Shown here piece by piece: positions 24,902-37,310 of a DNA stretch of 64,000 nucleotides (position 1 is the first letter of the stretch; each line of letters opens with the position of its first letter). This stretch comes from Onchidella celtica. Its lineage: Eukaryota; Mollusca; Gastropoda; Systellommatophora; Onchidiidae. The stretch lies in the NCBI GenBank assembly GCA_963931925.1, contig OZ007571.1, positions 37,951,430 through 38,015,429 of the forward strand, written 5' to 3'. The notes beneath the pieces were generated by a model, which saw only the letters and a program-made list of their open reading frames with translations, was not told the origin of the DNA and did no database searches. Made by a program: the position numbers and the translations under genes.

Positions 24902-26603
24902 GTGAGGTACTGCAATTCTATATCGGTAAATCATGTGTGAAAAGCGTGGCCTCCATAATCATACCCTCTTTTATATTTCCATAATGTTCATGATCAAAAT
25001 TTGCAGACTTGCTTTTGATGGACTGTTCAATGAAATTTGGACAGTAATAATGTCCCAGGATTATTATTTCCGCTTGAGGCTAATTTTCCCATTAATCTAC
25101 GGGATAAATGTGTGTAGTTTTGTTTTGTTTTGATTTTTGTTATTTCTTGTTGCGACAGCAAGTTGCCGAATTGATCCTGACATAAATCTGGCCATTAGGG
25201 TGATAGAACCACTGAAAAAAGTGATCACATTCAAGCTGATCCTCCAGAGATCAATATCCATTAGCATTGCAATTTATATGTCTGTTGAAAAGAGGTCTTG
25301 CTGCGAATTTGCATCTCTCGAATAGGATCGATAAGTTTATCTATCTTGTGTTCGTAAACCGTGCAAAATGACTTGAATTCAGGAAAGATCATCGCCACTT
25401 AATGGCTTTTTCAGACAGGAATTTACAATCTTCTAAGGCCCAAACATTGTTTAAATTAATCATTTTTCTAGCCACAGTGTCATGACGTTACTGGGCCGTC
25501 CATTGAGTGTTGTTGTTTTTTTTTTGTTGTTCTCACATGTTAACGGTCTTTCTCATTTATTGCGCTAGACTTGCATCTCAAACCCGGATTTCCACTGAGT
25601 CACGCAAGAGCCTCGGGCAAATTCTTGCAAATCAAACTGTATCGATCAGTCAGATGTGAAGTACTGACTGGCAGGTCATCTGTTTCCCCTCGTTATCTTA
25701 GGATATTAAGTGACCGGTTTTCTGCAGTCTAATAACCAAATTTATCTCATCGTTGGGCTGGAATAAAATGCCACAGAGAAGTCACTGATAAAGCTATCAT
25801 ATTTCATCGATAGAAAAGTCTTGGCCTGGCCGCAGTGTAGCTATTTTTACATTTCGTCATTACCAAAAATCGATCCCGCCAACTTGAATTCGATTTGATT
25901 AATTGATGTCGCAGAACTTGTCAAACGTTTTTATAAACATTGAGAGCAAATGTTAAGGAATGTGAACAAAGATTAATGACCTTTACTTTAGGCTGTGCGA
26001 AACAGCCCACGTTTGTGACTAATGCTCTAAAATCTGCTGGAATACCAGATCATTGTAAAAGTGAGAAAGACAATATGGTAAGAAGATTCTGTCTGCGGGT
26101 AGTCTGGATAAATGTCGGACTATTTGAACTAAATTCTTTTTCAGTCTTACCGTAGAACTTTGTAGCCACTCTGTGAATTTGGCTCGTGGTTTTACATAAC
26201 CCAGCTCTAAAGTATTACAAACACAAACAGTGGAAGCGAATGCACTCTGTACTTTTGAATCAAAAACTTGTTTCATACTCTGAAAAAATCCATTTCTCTT
26301 CCCTCAGTGAAAATAAATGACAAAACGGCCAAAGTTTAATATGTAGACCGTTCCAGATTTGACAGTATCTTTGGTCAGTAACGCTTTGGACCATCAAAGA
26401 AACGAAAGCAAAGAAGGTCAGATAGAGATTTCGGTAAAACAAGAAATATGATCAGCTGTCTCAAAATGATGTCGAGATGCAGTTGTACATCCTATCACCC
26501 CGTTCTGGGGAATATGACTTAAGAAGGGTTATCCGGATTTCTGTGGAATATATACTCCAATTTCTGATGACGTTTGTAAAGTGCCCTTGGTACTTCAACC
26601 TAG
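24902..26603. other. Possible intron between two candidate exons
   Basis: AT-rich DNA with no supported element. It begins GTGAGG and ends with CTTCAACCTAG, so it would fit a GT-AG intron if both exon calls hold. Confidence 0.3.
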
Positions 26604-26827
26604 GATGACGCAAGATGTTTGGATTACCTTAGAATTGACAACGAGCCTCCCTCTGACCCTTTGTGCTACGTGAGGCAGGCGTCCTTGACCCATTCATAGG
26701 TCAAAGGTTGAGGACTCCCTCAGGATAGCAGAATGATCAAGCACCCGGATAAAGCACACGCCATGCTCCTAGAAAATCTGCGGGTTATCTCGGAATATAG
26801 GCGGCGGTCCATAGCAGAAAATTACAG
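26604..26827 (+). CDS. Candidate first coding exon, function unknown
   Basis: The coding part would run from ATG at 26733 to 26827, 31 full codons plus two bases, too short to show in a usual ORF screen. It reads MIKHPDKAHAMLLENLRV then ISEYRRRSIAENY, a mixed, charged and non-repetitive sequence unlike nearby chance frames. The start has A at -3 and an in-frame TGA upstream at 26709. The right edge is a full consensus donor, ACAG|GTAAGT, at 26827/26828. Two acceptors are possible: CTTCAACCTAG ending at 26603, which makes this a first coding exon with a short UTR, or CTCCCTCAG ending at 26723, which would allow an internal exon. No signal peptide or membrane segment is visible in so short a piece. 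I do not recognise the protein family and found no partner exon downstream. Confidence 0.4.
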
Positions 26828-27891
26828 GTAAGTCAATCTTCATTTTTCCCCTTAAATTCTTTCTTCTATCAAACCTTTTTCCTAGATATCCTAACTGCCA
26901 GTTTATGGGTTCAACGAAACATTATTGTCCCTGTTCGACCCTTTCCTTGCACTCCCCTTCACCCCCCCCCCACACACTTCTGTTCCTTTTTTATTTTTCC
27001 ATATCCTAATCATTCATTATGGTTTAGCCAGTGGCTGTCTTGATCAGTATGTCATATTCTCCTTTGTACAGTGGTTTTTGAATTTGTACTGGAATCTGTA
27101 CAGTTTGATTTTTACATTACATCCGTGTACTGCAAGTAAATGCAAAAAGCATTAAGCCACTTTTGAACCTGACCGTCCGGTTTGGGAACATGGTATAGAA
27201 GACGCCCCCCCCCACCCCCCCCCCCTTCCGTTAAGCACCAAATGCCCGAAGGTTTGAAATCGTTTAATAATAATTTGTCCTCTTTCGAAATTCAGATTTG
27301 CACTAAAATAATGGTGTTGGCACTGCATTTTGCTCTAAACAGATGGATCGTCTTTTTCCCATTGCCTTTCATTTTATCTCTAGCTTATTGTATAATCATC
27401 CAATAATGAAAAGCCAGTCTTTAAGTTTCATTAATTATCTTGAATTTATTAAACTGCTAGTGAAAAGAGATCATTTGTTTCGGACAGGTGACTAATCATA
27501 GTTTAAACAGTAAACGAACTGATGTGTTTCTCTGAGGACGATTTCCATTAATTGTAGGTTTCTGAACAAATCGGTTCAGTATTTATCTCAAGCTTCTGAT
27601 AGGAAAAGCTTCACACTTGAGCGATGGTATAATTATTGATACAAATTACCTGTTAGATTAAGCTGATTATCCGACACGGAAACACCATATCGTCTTCTTT
27701 TGGCAGAGGCTGATCACTTCTTGTCGTACAAAATAAAAGGAAACACAACAGGTACAAAACAACTAACCAATAAACCCGGGGCAGCACAAAGACCATGGAA
27801 AGGACGCTGCTGAATATTAAACCACAAGACAAAGTGTTAGGCTGTGAAATAAGAAAGAAGACAGGCATCATAGACATATTAAAGTATGTAT
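26828..27891. other. Spacer or intron, nothing recognised
   Basis: AT-rich, with C-rich runs at 26952-26972 and 27205-27229. If the preceding exon is real, this is the start of its intron. Confidence 0.5.
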
Positions 27892-28356
27892 GGGGACAAG
27901 TGGTCTAGAGGCAAGGTTCTCGCCTCTCATGCCAAGGGTCCCGGGTTCTAAACCCGGCCGGTGCAGGCATGTTGGAAGTTTGGGATTTTTCTCATATTTT
28001 CGTGTCCCTGATCCTATTGAGGGGTAGGATCGAGTACCTAGTCTTCTCGGATAAGGACGAAAAAATTCGGAGGGCCCGTGTGCACGTTGCGCACGTTAAA
28101 GATACCTTGGCAGTTGGAAATCGTAAAGAGCAGGCCGAACAGGCCGCTGCCCGGGCAAAATTAAATAAAATTCATCCCTACCACCCCCCCCCCTCATCCC
28201 CCCCCCCACCACCAAAAAAAAAAAGAAAGAACCGCCGACCGGCGCTGCACTGTGGCGACGACGTGCCTGCTCCAGTTGTAATGGGGTGCAATGGCACAAA
28301 GGCAAATTTCCCAAATGGGATTAAAGAGTTATACAAAAATACAAATACAAATACAA
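27892..28356 (+). mobile_element. Long tRNA-derived SINE, near full length (copy 1)
   Basis: The tRNA-like head has an A-box region GTGGTCTAGAGGCAAGG (27900-27916) and a perfect-arm B box GGGTTCTAAACCC (27943-27955). The body includes AAGGACGAAAAAATTCGGAG, a GTGCACGTTGCGCACGTTAAA-type palindromic block around 28081-28101, and C-rich then A-rich tracts near 28182-28230. The 3' domain ends TTTCCCAAATGGGATTAAAG followed by a (TACAAA)n-like tail. Copies 2 and 3 lie at 52583-52961 and 61056-61215. A 131-codon frame across it is fortuitous. Confidence 0.85.
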
Positions 28357-28416
28357 GTAGTTAATACGAAATGGAAACGAGAAGGACGGCTACGTATCTA
28401 GATATAAAGACAATAG

Positions 28417-28554
28417 ATCTACAAAAATGGGAAGAGGTCCAGAGGAAGGCCAGCAAGAAGATGGCAAGGTGACATCAGAAAGCTCAGGGGCACAGCATGG
28501 CAGAGGCAGGCAGATGGAAAAAGTCTGAGGAGGGCAACATCCTGTAGAGGATGA
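28417..28554 (+). pseudogene. LINE ORF2 C-terminal scrap
   Basis: In the frame GGG at 28429, about 45 codons read KRSRGRPARRWQGDIRKLRG and then TAWQRQADGKSLRR before TGA at 28552. The RGRP..RW..DI...G..W...A.D...WR pattern is the C-terminal tail of several non-LTR reverse transcriptases. An in-frame TAG at 28414 marks the upstream limit. There is no start codon, so ORF screens miss it. It lies about 60 bases after the SINE. Confidence 0.7.
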
Positions 28555-28631
28555 ACACGCCTAGAATAAAAAGAGAAGTTCATTTGAAGACATATAGACA
28601 TACATATTTTCGACATTATCAGTTCCGTTTT

Positions 28632-28900
28632 TGAACTACTATCGTTGCTCCAATACCACATGATGCTGTACACCATCATTTCTGTTTGTACACTAACGTT
28701 ACTCCAACAGTTTATACATCATCAACTCCGTACACTACTAACATTACTTCAACAGTTTATACACCATCAGCTCTGTACACTACTAACCAGATGGTGTACT
28801 CCGACAGTTTGTACACCATCACTTCTGTTTGTACACTACTAACGTTATTCCAATGTTCCATCATCTTGTGCTTTAGCAACTCTGTCTATATTATTAATGT
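28632..28900 (+). repeat. Degenerate minisatellite, 43-56 bp units
   Basis: Units of the form GTACACTACTAACGTTACTC + CAACAGTTTATACACCATCA start at about 28687, 28730, 28775 and 28831, with a degraded unit before them. A GATGGTGTAC block near 28791 is the reverse complement of the GTACACCATC in the units, so a unit part is inverted. Confidence 0.8.
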
Positions 28901-29928
28901 TATCCGAACAATACAAAACGCATGAATTAATGATAACTTATCAATAACGTACAGGATTTGTGGAGCATTCCTGTGTCTCCTTATCAATATGCATTTCTGT
29001 CGTACAACTCCAATGTATGAGTATGCCTTTAAGCTCTCCTGTGTAGGCATGGCGTATTGGTAGATGGGTGAATGAATGTTCTTAACATGTGTAGCTGCCT
29101 CAGTGTATTTGCAGTGTCGCAGGCGTGCGCTTTATAAGAGTGCCAGGTTAATCTATGGAACTATAACAAAAATCGAACTCAGTATCAATGGTGCTGTTAT
29201 ACTATCCTAATTAAGGTTTTACATGTGAGATTCCCCTTTTGTTTTTCTTTCCTTTCCCAGGAATGTGGCTGTAATTCCATCTTCTCCATTCTCCATAATT
29301 ATATTTCACCGTTAAATCAATTATCCATAAAATACTCTTTCCAATGTTTAAAATCCGGTACTCCAAATCCTTATCTAGCAAGACTAATAATTTTGCTTGC
29401 CTTGTCTCTTGTTTTGGCCACTTTGAACGGTTTTGCCAATGCGTTCACAGTACATTAAGGTAAAACACACGTACTTTAACGCCCGTACGAGTCTTACGAA
29501 GATCGCTGCATGCAGGGAAAAAAAGCGCGCCACACTGGATTAAAAAAAACTTCAGACACTGAGTATTGAACACAAAAGAGATCTTGAAAAAAAAAAAAGC
29601 GGTGACATTTGTCAGATATTGGAATCAAGGACATTGATTTCCGATGGTCACTGGCCTCTGTCCAGATGTCTCCTACTGGTGTCAGACAGACAAGATTTAT
29701 TTAAATTCAATTAACACACACGTGACGGACAAAAACAAAAGCAGGGAGGTAATCAGGATGTACAGATAATTTTGTTTGCTTTGTTTTGAAGACAGAACAA
29801 AGTCTACTCTAAAACTGATTGTCAGTCAAGGGCACAACAACAGCTTCGTACAGGCATAGGGATTGTTATTCTGTGATGAAATGAAACTTGTAACCGCAAC
29901 CACGGGACTGAGATAAAATATCCACCTA
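28901..29928. other. Spacer, nothing recognised
   Basis: No supported gene or element. Confidence 0.55.
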
Positions 29929-30235
<307 letters not shown>

Positions 30236-30837
30236 GTCATATCCCGTTCTTCGGCTGTAATCCTAGATAGATGTTTGTCAGTTTCAAAGTGTTAAAATGT
30301 GGCAACATAAAATCCACTTTTAGTTTACCTGCTCGGGGTTTCTTCTTCTGTTCTACTCATTCCTTTCCTATCTGTCTACATTTTCCTTTCCTCTACTTAC
30401 CTCAATGTATTATTTGCCGTACCTCATCAGCTGGCGTGGGCATAACTCTGGCTATTGATCTAGAGCAATTTGATAAACCGTCGCCATGGTTACAGGTGTC
30501 CAGGTTGTACACATACTCAGATAATGAATATGCTGAGCGTCCAGACTTCATTATTTTATGATAAAAATTGTTAATTAACTTTTGTATTTTGGTGTTGGTA
30601 ACCTTATAACATTCAATTGAAAATCTGTCTCTACAGGCTTTCAAAAGAAAAAAAACCATTTCAGATTTTACCGAAGATATTTTCAAGGTAAATGTGTTTT
30701 TTTTTTTTTTTTTTTTGTTGTTGTTGTTGTTGGGAGTTGAAGCCATTTTCTGCTGAGTGATGCTGTGTTAGAGGCTCGGCTTGAACTTCTGATTCCCCCT
30801 AGAGATCTTGACTCACGCCTTGAAAATTTTGAGAGAC
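30236..30837. other. Spacer with an RFX X-box-like site
   Basis: GTCGCCATGGTTAC at 30480-30493 resembles the palindromic X-box bound by RFX factors (see findings). Otherwise no gene is supported. A T run with GTT repeats lies at 30698-30732. Confidence 0.4.
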
Positions 30838-30973
30838 CAGGCCGTCTTAATATCATTTTGGGCCCCCGGGCAAAGTGATAGGATTTTCTTCCCTGTATCA
30901 AAACCAGTGTTAATTTGCATGAATGGGGTTCCTGGGCAACTGCCTAGTGCATCCAGGCGTTAAGACGGCTCTG
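30838..30973. mobile_element. hAT-like MITE, copy B
   Basis: It runs from CAGGCCGTCTTAA to TTAAGACGGCTCTG, 136 bases, and is homologous to copy A at 9247-9411 at both ends and in the CCTGGGCAACTGCC block. The flanks TGAGAGAC and CAAGAGAC match at 6 of 8 positions, which fits an aged 8-bp target duplication. Confidence 0.8.
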
Positions 30974-32453
30974 CAAGAGACATTAGACTTCGTCTAGACT
31001 TCTCGAATCGGGTTACTCGCTCCAGTCACAATGCCATTCCACCGACAGATACACATTTTGATGTCACACAAAAAGTCATGTTGACTACTCTGATAATATG
31101 TATATCATAGTGATGGTGCATCAGCCGTAGATGCGTACGAACTTTTGATTTATAAAATGAGTTCGGTCGAGCTTTCTGTTTCACGGCATACCACCTTGTG
31201 CGTTGCTAAACAGCAGCAGAAATTATCTGCTTATAAACCTGGTTTGAGATAAAGATATATTTTTGACAATGGTCTGAAAGGATTCAGGATTCTCTCGGGC
31301 TTTTGATGACCCCACTATAATCCACAGCTCAGCCATCAAGATAAATACAAATAAATAGCGCCGTGCTATCATTTGTTTCCAGGGACAAATGTGAGACGAG
31401 GCCACTTGTGTCATTTGGTTTGTCGGGCAAAACAATGAATAACTCAAGAAATAATGGCGACAGTCGTATATTGAGTATACACACCATCAGGTTATGGGTG
31501 GATTCAGGCCTTGAGCTCTGAACTGTTGATAATTGGCATCGTTTTTCAGTATAGTCACACGCTTATTCCTCCTCATATTTCGTGACCAGAGGAACTGGGA
31601 AAGCCATTGACCTGATAAATACTATGAGTCATGAGGAACACGACACATCTCCAGTGCACTGTAGGATAATTTAACCCCTTGTCGAACTTTGGCTGCTATG
31701 TGGCACCTGCGTGACAGCAAACGGTCACATTTCCCCACAGCCTGGAGAGATATCGAATGCGTAATTGTTATGGCATATAACGGCGGTTCTTGAACTGATG
31801 AAAATTTCCCCCTTGGGATTTTGGGGGTTTGAGGATGGGGCGGGCGTGGGGTGGGGGTGGGGGCGGTAGAGGGTATCTATGCCCTTATAATGTGTACATT
31901 AGTGTATTATGTTGAGTCTATACGCGTTGCTGAATTCCATATACCCATATGTCTTCATCAGTATCGCTACGCCTATGGAATGATACCCGAGAAACTGCCA
32001 TGGGAGGTTGAAATTACAAAGAGAATGAAAGAAATATTATTTAAAATATCCATCCCATGACTACGCCATGAGACCAGATATCAAAGCGAAGTAGCTTTTA
32101 AAAGAATTAGAACCTCTGGCTTAAAACATAGTGCCTGGGTGTTAATCAGGCAAAGTGAGAACCAAAAGTGTTTATGAATCGATAATCAAGACAATGGTAG
32201 ACTGTTTCTATAGAGCCTTGTGCCATTCCAGACCGCGGATCGTAAAGTGCTCACGTCTTTAGTCCTTTAACCTCTGGTTGGAATCTTAAAAGTGCAAGCA
32301 TTCATGACTTCGTTCTTCGGTTATCTTTGGTTTTCTGATACTGTCTTGTGTTTACTAAGCTATTGAGGGCATCAGCTCGAGAACTGTCTATGAATTTGGG
32401 ATTGAATACTCATTCATTTACGTACATACTGGGAAGAGAGGCAGACAGACAGT

Positions 32454-32528
<75 letters not shown>

Positions 32529-35001
32529 TGAATAAAGCCTGTACGTTTAACTATATTGATACCTATTGTTTTGGATGCAGGTGGGTGAAAAGAGGGGGTG
32601 CGTCCCTTTTCAACCCAGTATGGCTATAACACAGACATCATAGTCATACACTTCGATTCCTGTCACGTCTTCGACCAGTGAGTGCTTTCAAAATATGAAA
32701 AATGTGTTAGCTTCCCCCACCCTGAGCGGGATTAGACCTCAGAATAAATAGTTGATATTAAAAATTGTTCTTTTCAATTGAAGCAAATTTTTGACTGTCA
32801 GTGACAGAAACCCTCCTGTTTAGTTAGCATTTCATCTATGTTCATTTCTAAAATGCATTTTTATTTTTATCATATTTCTCTCAAGTACCTGGAAAATCAA
32901 TTTTGTTCTCTACATGACAATACCTGACGGATTGAAAGAACGAGCATTTCGTGTGAATAGAGATTAATTTCATCTTGAACAATTAAATAATCAGAGCCGA
33001 TTAGATTAAGCACAGGGAGTAAATTCTTTGCAATGAAGTACAGAGTAAATTACGACATTATTATTATAAAGAAAAAGATAATGAATATGCTGAGCAATTG
33101 GGCTGTTTCTGATGCCAATCCAGGCAAGTGTTTATAAAGCTGAAAACGTTTTCCGTTTTGCAGGAGAACAATACAAACCGCTCAGACAAGAAACGGAATC
33201 TGATCGACTCTAAAAACATAACTTACATAACACAATTAGGAAACTCAAAAGAAAGATCAAAGGAAGCAAAAATTAAGACAAAATGAGCTAAGAAATCGTT
33301 GAAAGAAAGAAAGAAAGAAAAAAGAGAAATGAAGAACTGAGGAATGAAAAATAAACAGTGATGATGATGCAGGAGTCGGAGGGAAGAATGACAAACAGAG
33401 CATAGAGAAAAGAAAGAGAAGAAGAAAAATTAAGACCGGGAAAAGGCGGGATGTGGTTACAATTATGAATTCAGACAAATCAGACTGACCATCGATGAAA
33501 ATGTCCTGCCCGAAGTTGCTTCAGGAAAGAATGGAAAAAATGGAGAACATGTGGAAAAAAAGAGGACAGAAAATAGAAAATGGAATATGATATCATAATC
33601 ACTGAATATCAATCATTCTTTATTTGCTGCTCAGACACGACGGTATCTTGAATTTCACGTGTTTGTCAAGTAAAGAAGAAATTTATATTTCCTCCTTTTC
33701 GTCCACCCCCCAGTCATCATCAACCGTTTTTTCTTTCTTTTTTTGTTTATTTCTTTCATTCTTTTCTTTCTTTCTCTCGTTCTTTCTTTTTTTCTGTCTT
33801 TCCGTGCTTCTTTCAGAGAAAATTAAGTATATTTGCAAAACCCTGTAGCTGTGGAAGAGGAACAAGAATGCTTGACGTCGCGCGTTAACTGCAACAAAAT
33901 AAAGAGCAGAACAAAATCGTTTTGATCTTGGGGTCAGGCTACATTCATGAAGAAGTGGACATGTACAGGACTACGTGAACTTCGGACATGAATGGCTTCA
34001 TCATTATTGTTTTTTCTAGATTCACGTGTTAATGCTCTTGTATCTCATTTAATCTATGTGCCGTGAGTTTTGCTGTAAAAGTAAATAGAGATGATCTAGA
34101 AAAGCTGACAGAGGCCCAGGATGAGAAAGCTGTACTCAATAATTAAGTCAATAGGTGAAAAAGACAGAAGTCCCATGATGGCATTCATTACCAAAGATCT
34201 CTTATCTAACAGTGCAGATAATCAAAGACGACAGCAAAAACAACATCCATTAAGTCCTCATCAGATTGAAACACCCTCCATAGATAAAGGCATATTGAGA
34301 ATCACACTATAGAACAGCACCGACCAATGGCAAAACACACACTGAACATTCCAGAATCTAATTTCATGCTTGCCAGCTCATGTTACAGCATCGATCAGAG
34401 TCCGGCCTTGTCCAGGTTTGGTGATGTCTCGTCATGCAATCCACACATCTATACAAGCTGTGAGCTGTGTTGTTTCATGTCATTCTAGGTAAAAAATTCC
34501 AACAGGTTGACTTTCATGACCCGTACGACCATTTCCATAGGGACCCTACAGGGGCAGGTCAAATACCGCATACGTGTCGCTTTTCGCTAGCTCTTTCATG
34601 AAATTTCACCAGACTATTGGCACAGATGCAGATGACTATTCCCTTTTTGCCAACTACTCCATCAACTCCTTGAATCAATATTGCTAGTTGACCCCGGGAA
34701 TACACCAATGTGATATCTAAACTTGATATTCAACCAGTAATGTGTAAAGACAGGCGAAAAACGAAACTCCCGTTCACACTTTTCGATTCTACTCAAACGA
34801 AAATGCGTCTTCTCTTTCGCGGCTCAAAACAGTCATAAATTAAAACATGAAAAGACTAAATTTTGTCCAAAATAGATGTGTACACGTAATTCATCGTCAA
34901 AATTTGAGGCAGTACACAAAGTATCAAAAATTGTTGGTCACGTAGTCACGGTGTTGTATGTGCTTATACTTGTATGTTCTCCCTCTAGCTTCATTATAGT
35001 G

Positions 35002-35003
<2 letters not shown>
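30974..35003. other. Spacer with short microsatellites
   Basis: Includes (AC)n-(AG)n at 32455-32525 and a pyrimidine-rich TTTC stretch at 33725-33800. No exon or element terminus is supported in the other sequence. Confidence 0.55.

Positions 35004-35056
<53 letters not shown>
35004..35056. repeat. (GAT)n trinucleotide array
   Basis: About 17 perfect GAT units. The poly-Met frame through it is an artefact. Confidence 0.97.
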
Positions 35057-35059
<3 letters not shown>

Positions 35060-35719
35060 TTTTTGGATTGAGGGAGTCCAATATTTCAAATGCTATTTAC
35101 ATAACAAAAAAATATACTCGAGTGGAGCAAAACATTTTAAGGGAAACGTTTTATTAGCTGTAAGTCCTTCGCAGTTGTGCAGCTTCACAATAGAACCTGT
35201 GCTGTGACTGAAGCCTGACCACTTACATTTAAATACAGATACCAACAATACCATGTAAGACATATTTCCAGACATGTAGTAGCATTAAAGGGGTTAAAGG
35301 TGGGGATTAAGAAACTCTGCAGGGCTTTGGTATGGAGATGCTCACCGTTCTTGCAACAATTGTAATGTCAGTCTCATCTCATCCTTCTCTGGGTTTCCTG
35401 CTGTCCGAGAATAGTGGAAGCAGAGAACGGTGTATGATGAGGATTCAGTTGTTTGAAATCCATATCAGTGTGGATCTGTCCCTGTCGTTCCAAGTCAGGC
35501 GTGTATTTTTTTTTTCTTTCCGAGCCATATATGTTTTTTAATGTATGAAAGGAAGATGTAGTATCTTGACAAAGTACAAGTGGTGAGAAAGGCAAAAAAC
35601 ATCTCATTCCACAAGATGGGCAGTTTTTTTTCTCTTTGTTTATGCCATTCATGGTTCAATTACGTTATTTGAAGGCAGTCGGCATTAATCAACAGGAAGT
35701 GATTAACGAAAGCTAAAAA
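35057..35719. other. Spacer, nothing recognised
   Basis: No supported gene. Confidence 0.55.
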
Positions 35720-35720
35720 G

Positions 35721-35772
35721 CAATTTGGGGATGAACAGGAAGATGGCAATTTGGGGATGAAGAGGAAGATGG
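35721..35772. repeat. 26-bp tandem duplication
   Basis: CAATTTGGGGATGAACAGGA + AGATGG is followed at once by the same 26 bases with one change (AACAGG to AAGAGG). Confidence 0.85.
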
Positions 35773-35914
35773 CAATATTGTTACTAGAACTGAACTGCAT
35801 GGACACTAGGTTATCTAGGAGGCTCAAAGCTTGTGTGAGATCCCGTATAGAGGTCTTTCAGTTTGTTGTTGGATTCGGATGGTACAGTCACTTTCAGTAC
35901 AAATTAGTTAAGCT

Positions 35915-36008
35915 GGTGCCCCGCCCGCACAGTGATTCAAACCTGAGACCTCTGGCACATGGGCCAAGGGATCTAACAAACGGACTGCCACTCTGGCAAG
36001 CCATTTCG
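35915..36008 (-). mobile_element. tRNA-derived SINE head, minus strand
   Basis: On the minus strand a GCCAGAGTGGCAGTCCG A-box-like region is followed by a CATGTGCCAGAGGTC anticodon-like segment and B box CAGGTTTGAATC near 35935-35946. The degraded arms favour a SINE or tRNA pseudogene over a working tRNA. Confidence 0.45.
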
Positions 36009-36834
36009 TAAGTTAGCCAATTTTGAGTTATATCAGAAACGCTGTGAATAAGTGACCGGAATGATATGGTGGAACCCAACCACTGTCGGGTCGTCTTAAC
36101 AGTAGCAACTAAACATTGCTTCTACCATACAGTACAGTTGCTTGATCAGTGCATCTTGTGCCGGGTAGACCTCTATTTTGATAGGATCTGAAACACACAT
36201 ACCCCCCTCCACACGCACACACACACACACCGCCCCCTAAAATAATAACTATTATGGCACACTAAAATTAAGGGTATCGTGTGGTAATTATAAATTCTTG
36301 TGAATATTATTTTCATAAAAGTTATTAAAAGTAAATTTCATGGTTGAATAGATGAACCGTGTTTGAACTAGAAAAGTATTGTGTAATAGTGTAATATTTC
36401 CTCTGTCATTTACAAACGAATTACGCTAGATTAGAAAACAACGCGGCTTTTCGTTTTACTGATACTCGTGTATAGATGACAGGTTTTCAGCGGAGAGAAG
36501 CCGTATACTCCCACCACCAGTCGCACAAATGGAAGAGAAAAACAAATGTAACATTATATGAAAAATATATTTTGTCCATTCAGTTATCTGATGTTTCTTT
36601 CGCAATTTTTTACAAGCCATTTTCTTAACGAGATCTTGCAAAGAGCAAAAACTATGTTTCCTATCGACATCTCTCAAGCTCTCAGGAGTTTAGAGGTCCC
36701 CGTGGGTGTTGACATAATCTTCATCACAGACAGTGTCTTGTTTCCTGGCCTGTTTTATGTTTACACAGAAACTTCGTCTTCGTCTTAAATATTAGGATGA
36801 GTCATTAAAGGAATATGTGTTTGTATTTTAATGA
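36009..36834. other. Spacer, nothing recognised
   Basis: A short (AC)n lies at 36209-36230. No supported gene. Confidence 0.55.
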
Positions 36835-37310
36835 ATGCGTGAATGAGAGGGTGGGTGAGTGAGTCAGTGAGTGAATTAATGAGTGAGCGGATAAGTAAGT
36901 GGGTGAATGAGTAAGTGAGTGAGCGAGTGAGTGAGAGAGCGAGTGAGTGAGTGAATGAGAGGGTGAGTATGTGAGTGTGTGAGTGAGTGAGTTGATGAGT
37001 AAGTGGATGAATGAGTAAGTGAGTGAGTGAGTGAGTGAGTGAGTGAGTGGGTCAGAGAGCGAATGAGTGAGTGAGCGAGTGAGTGGGTGAGTAAGTGGGT
37101 GCGTGAGTAAGTAAGTGAGTGAATAAGTGAGCGAGTGAGTGAATGAGATGGAGAGATGGAAGGATAGGAAGGAAAAAGCAAACGAGTAGATGAGCGAGTT
37201 AGTGTTCAAGAGAGTGAATGCGCGAGTGAGTGAGTGGGGGGAAGGGAAGAGAGGAAGCAAACGAATAGATGGGCAAGTGAGTGCTCAAGAGAGTGAGTGT
37301 GTGAATGTGC
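36835..37310. repeat. (GTGA)n tetranucleotide array, degenerate
   Basis: GTGA/GAGT units with AATGA, GGGTGA and AAGTGA variants cover about 475 bases, with a purine-rich break at 37147-37180. The minus-strand His/Ser/Leu/Thr frames are artefacts. Confidence 0.95.

Noticed and set aside
27969..28364. 131-codon frame with a Lys/Asp/Glu-rich start
   Set aside because: It lies wholly within the SINE, and the same 'coding' bases occur in the SINE copies at 52.8 and 61.1 kb.
36805..37260. 151-codon Ser/Leu/Thr/His frame
   Set aside because: Antisense translation of the GTGA array.
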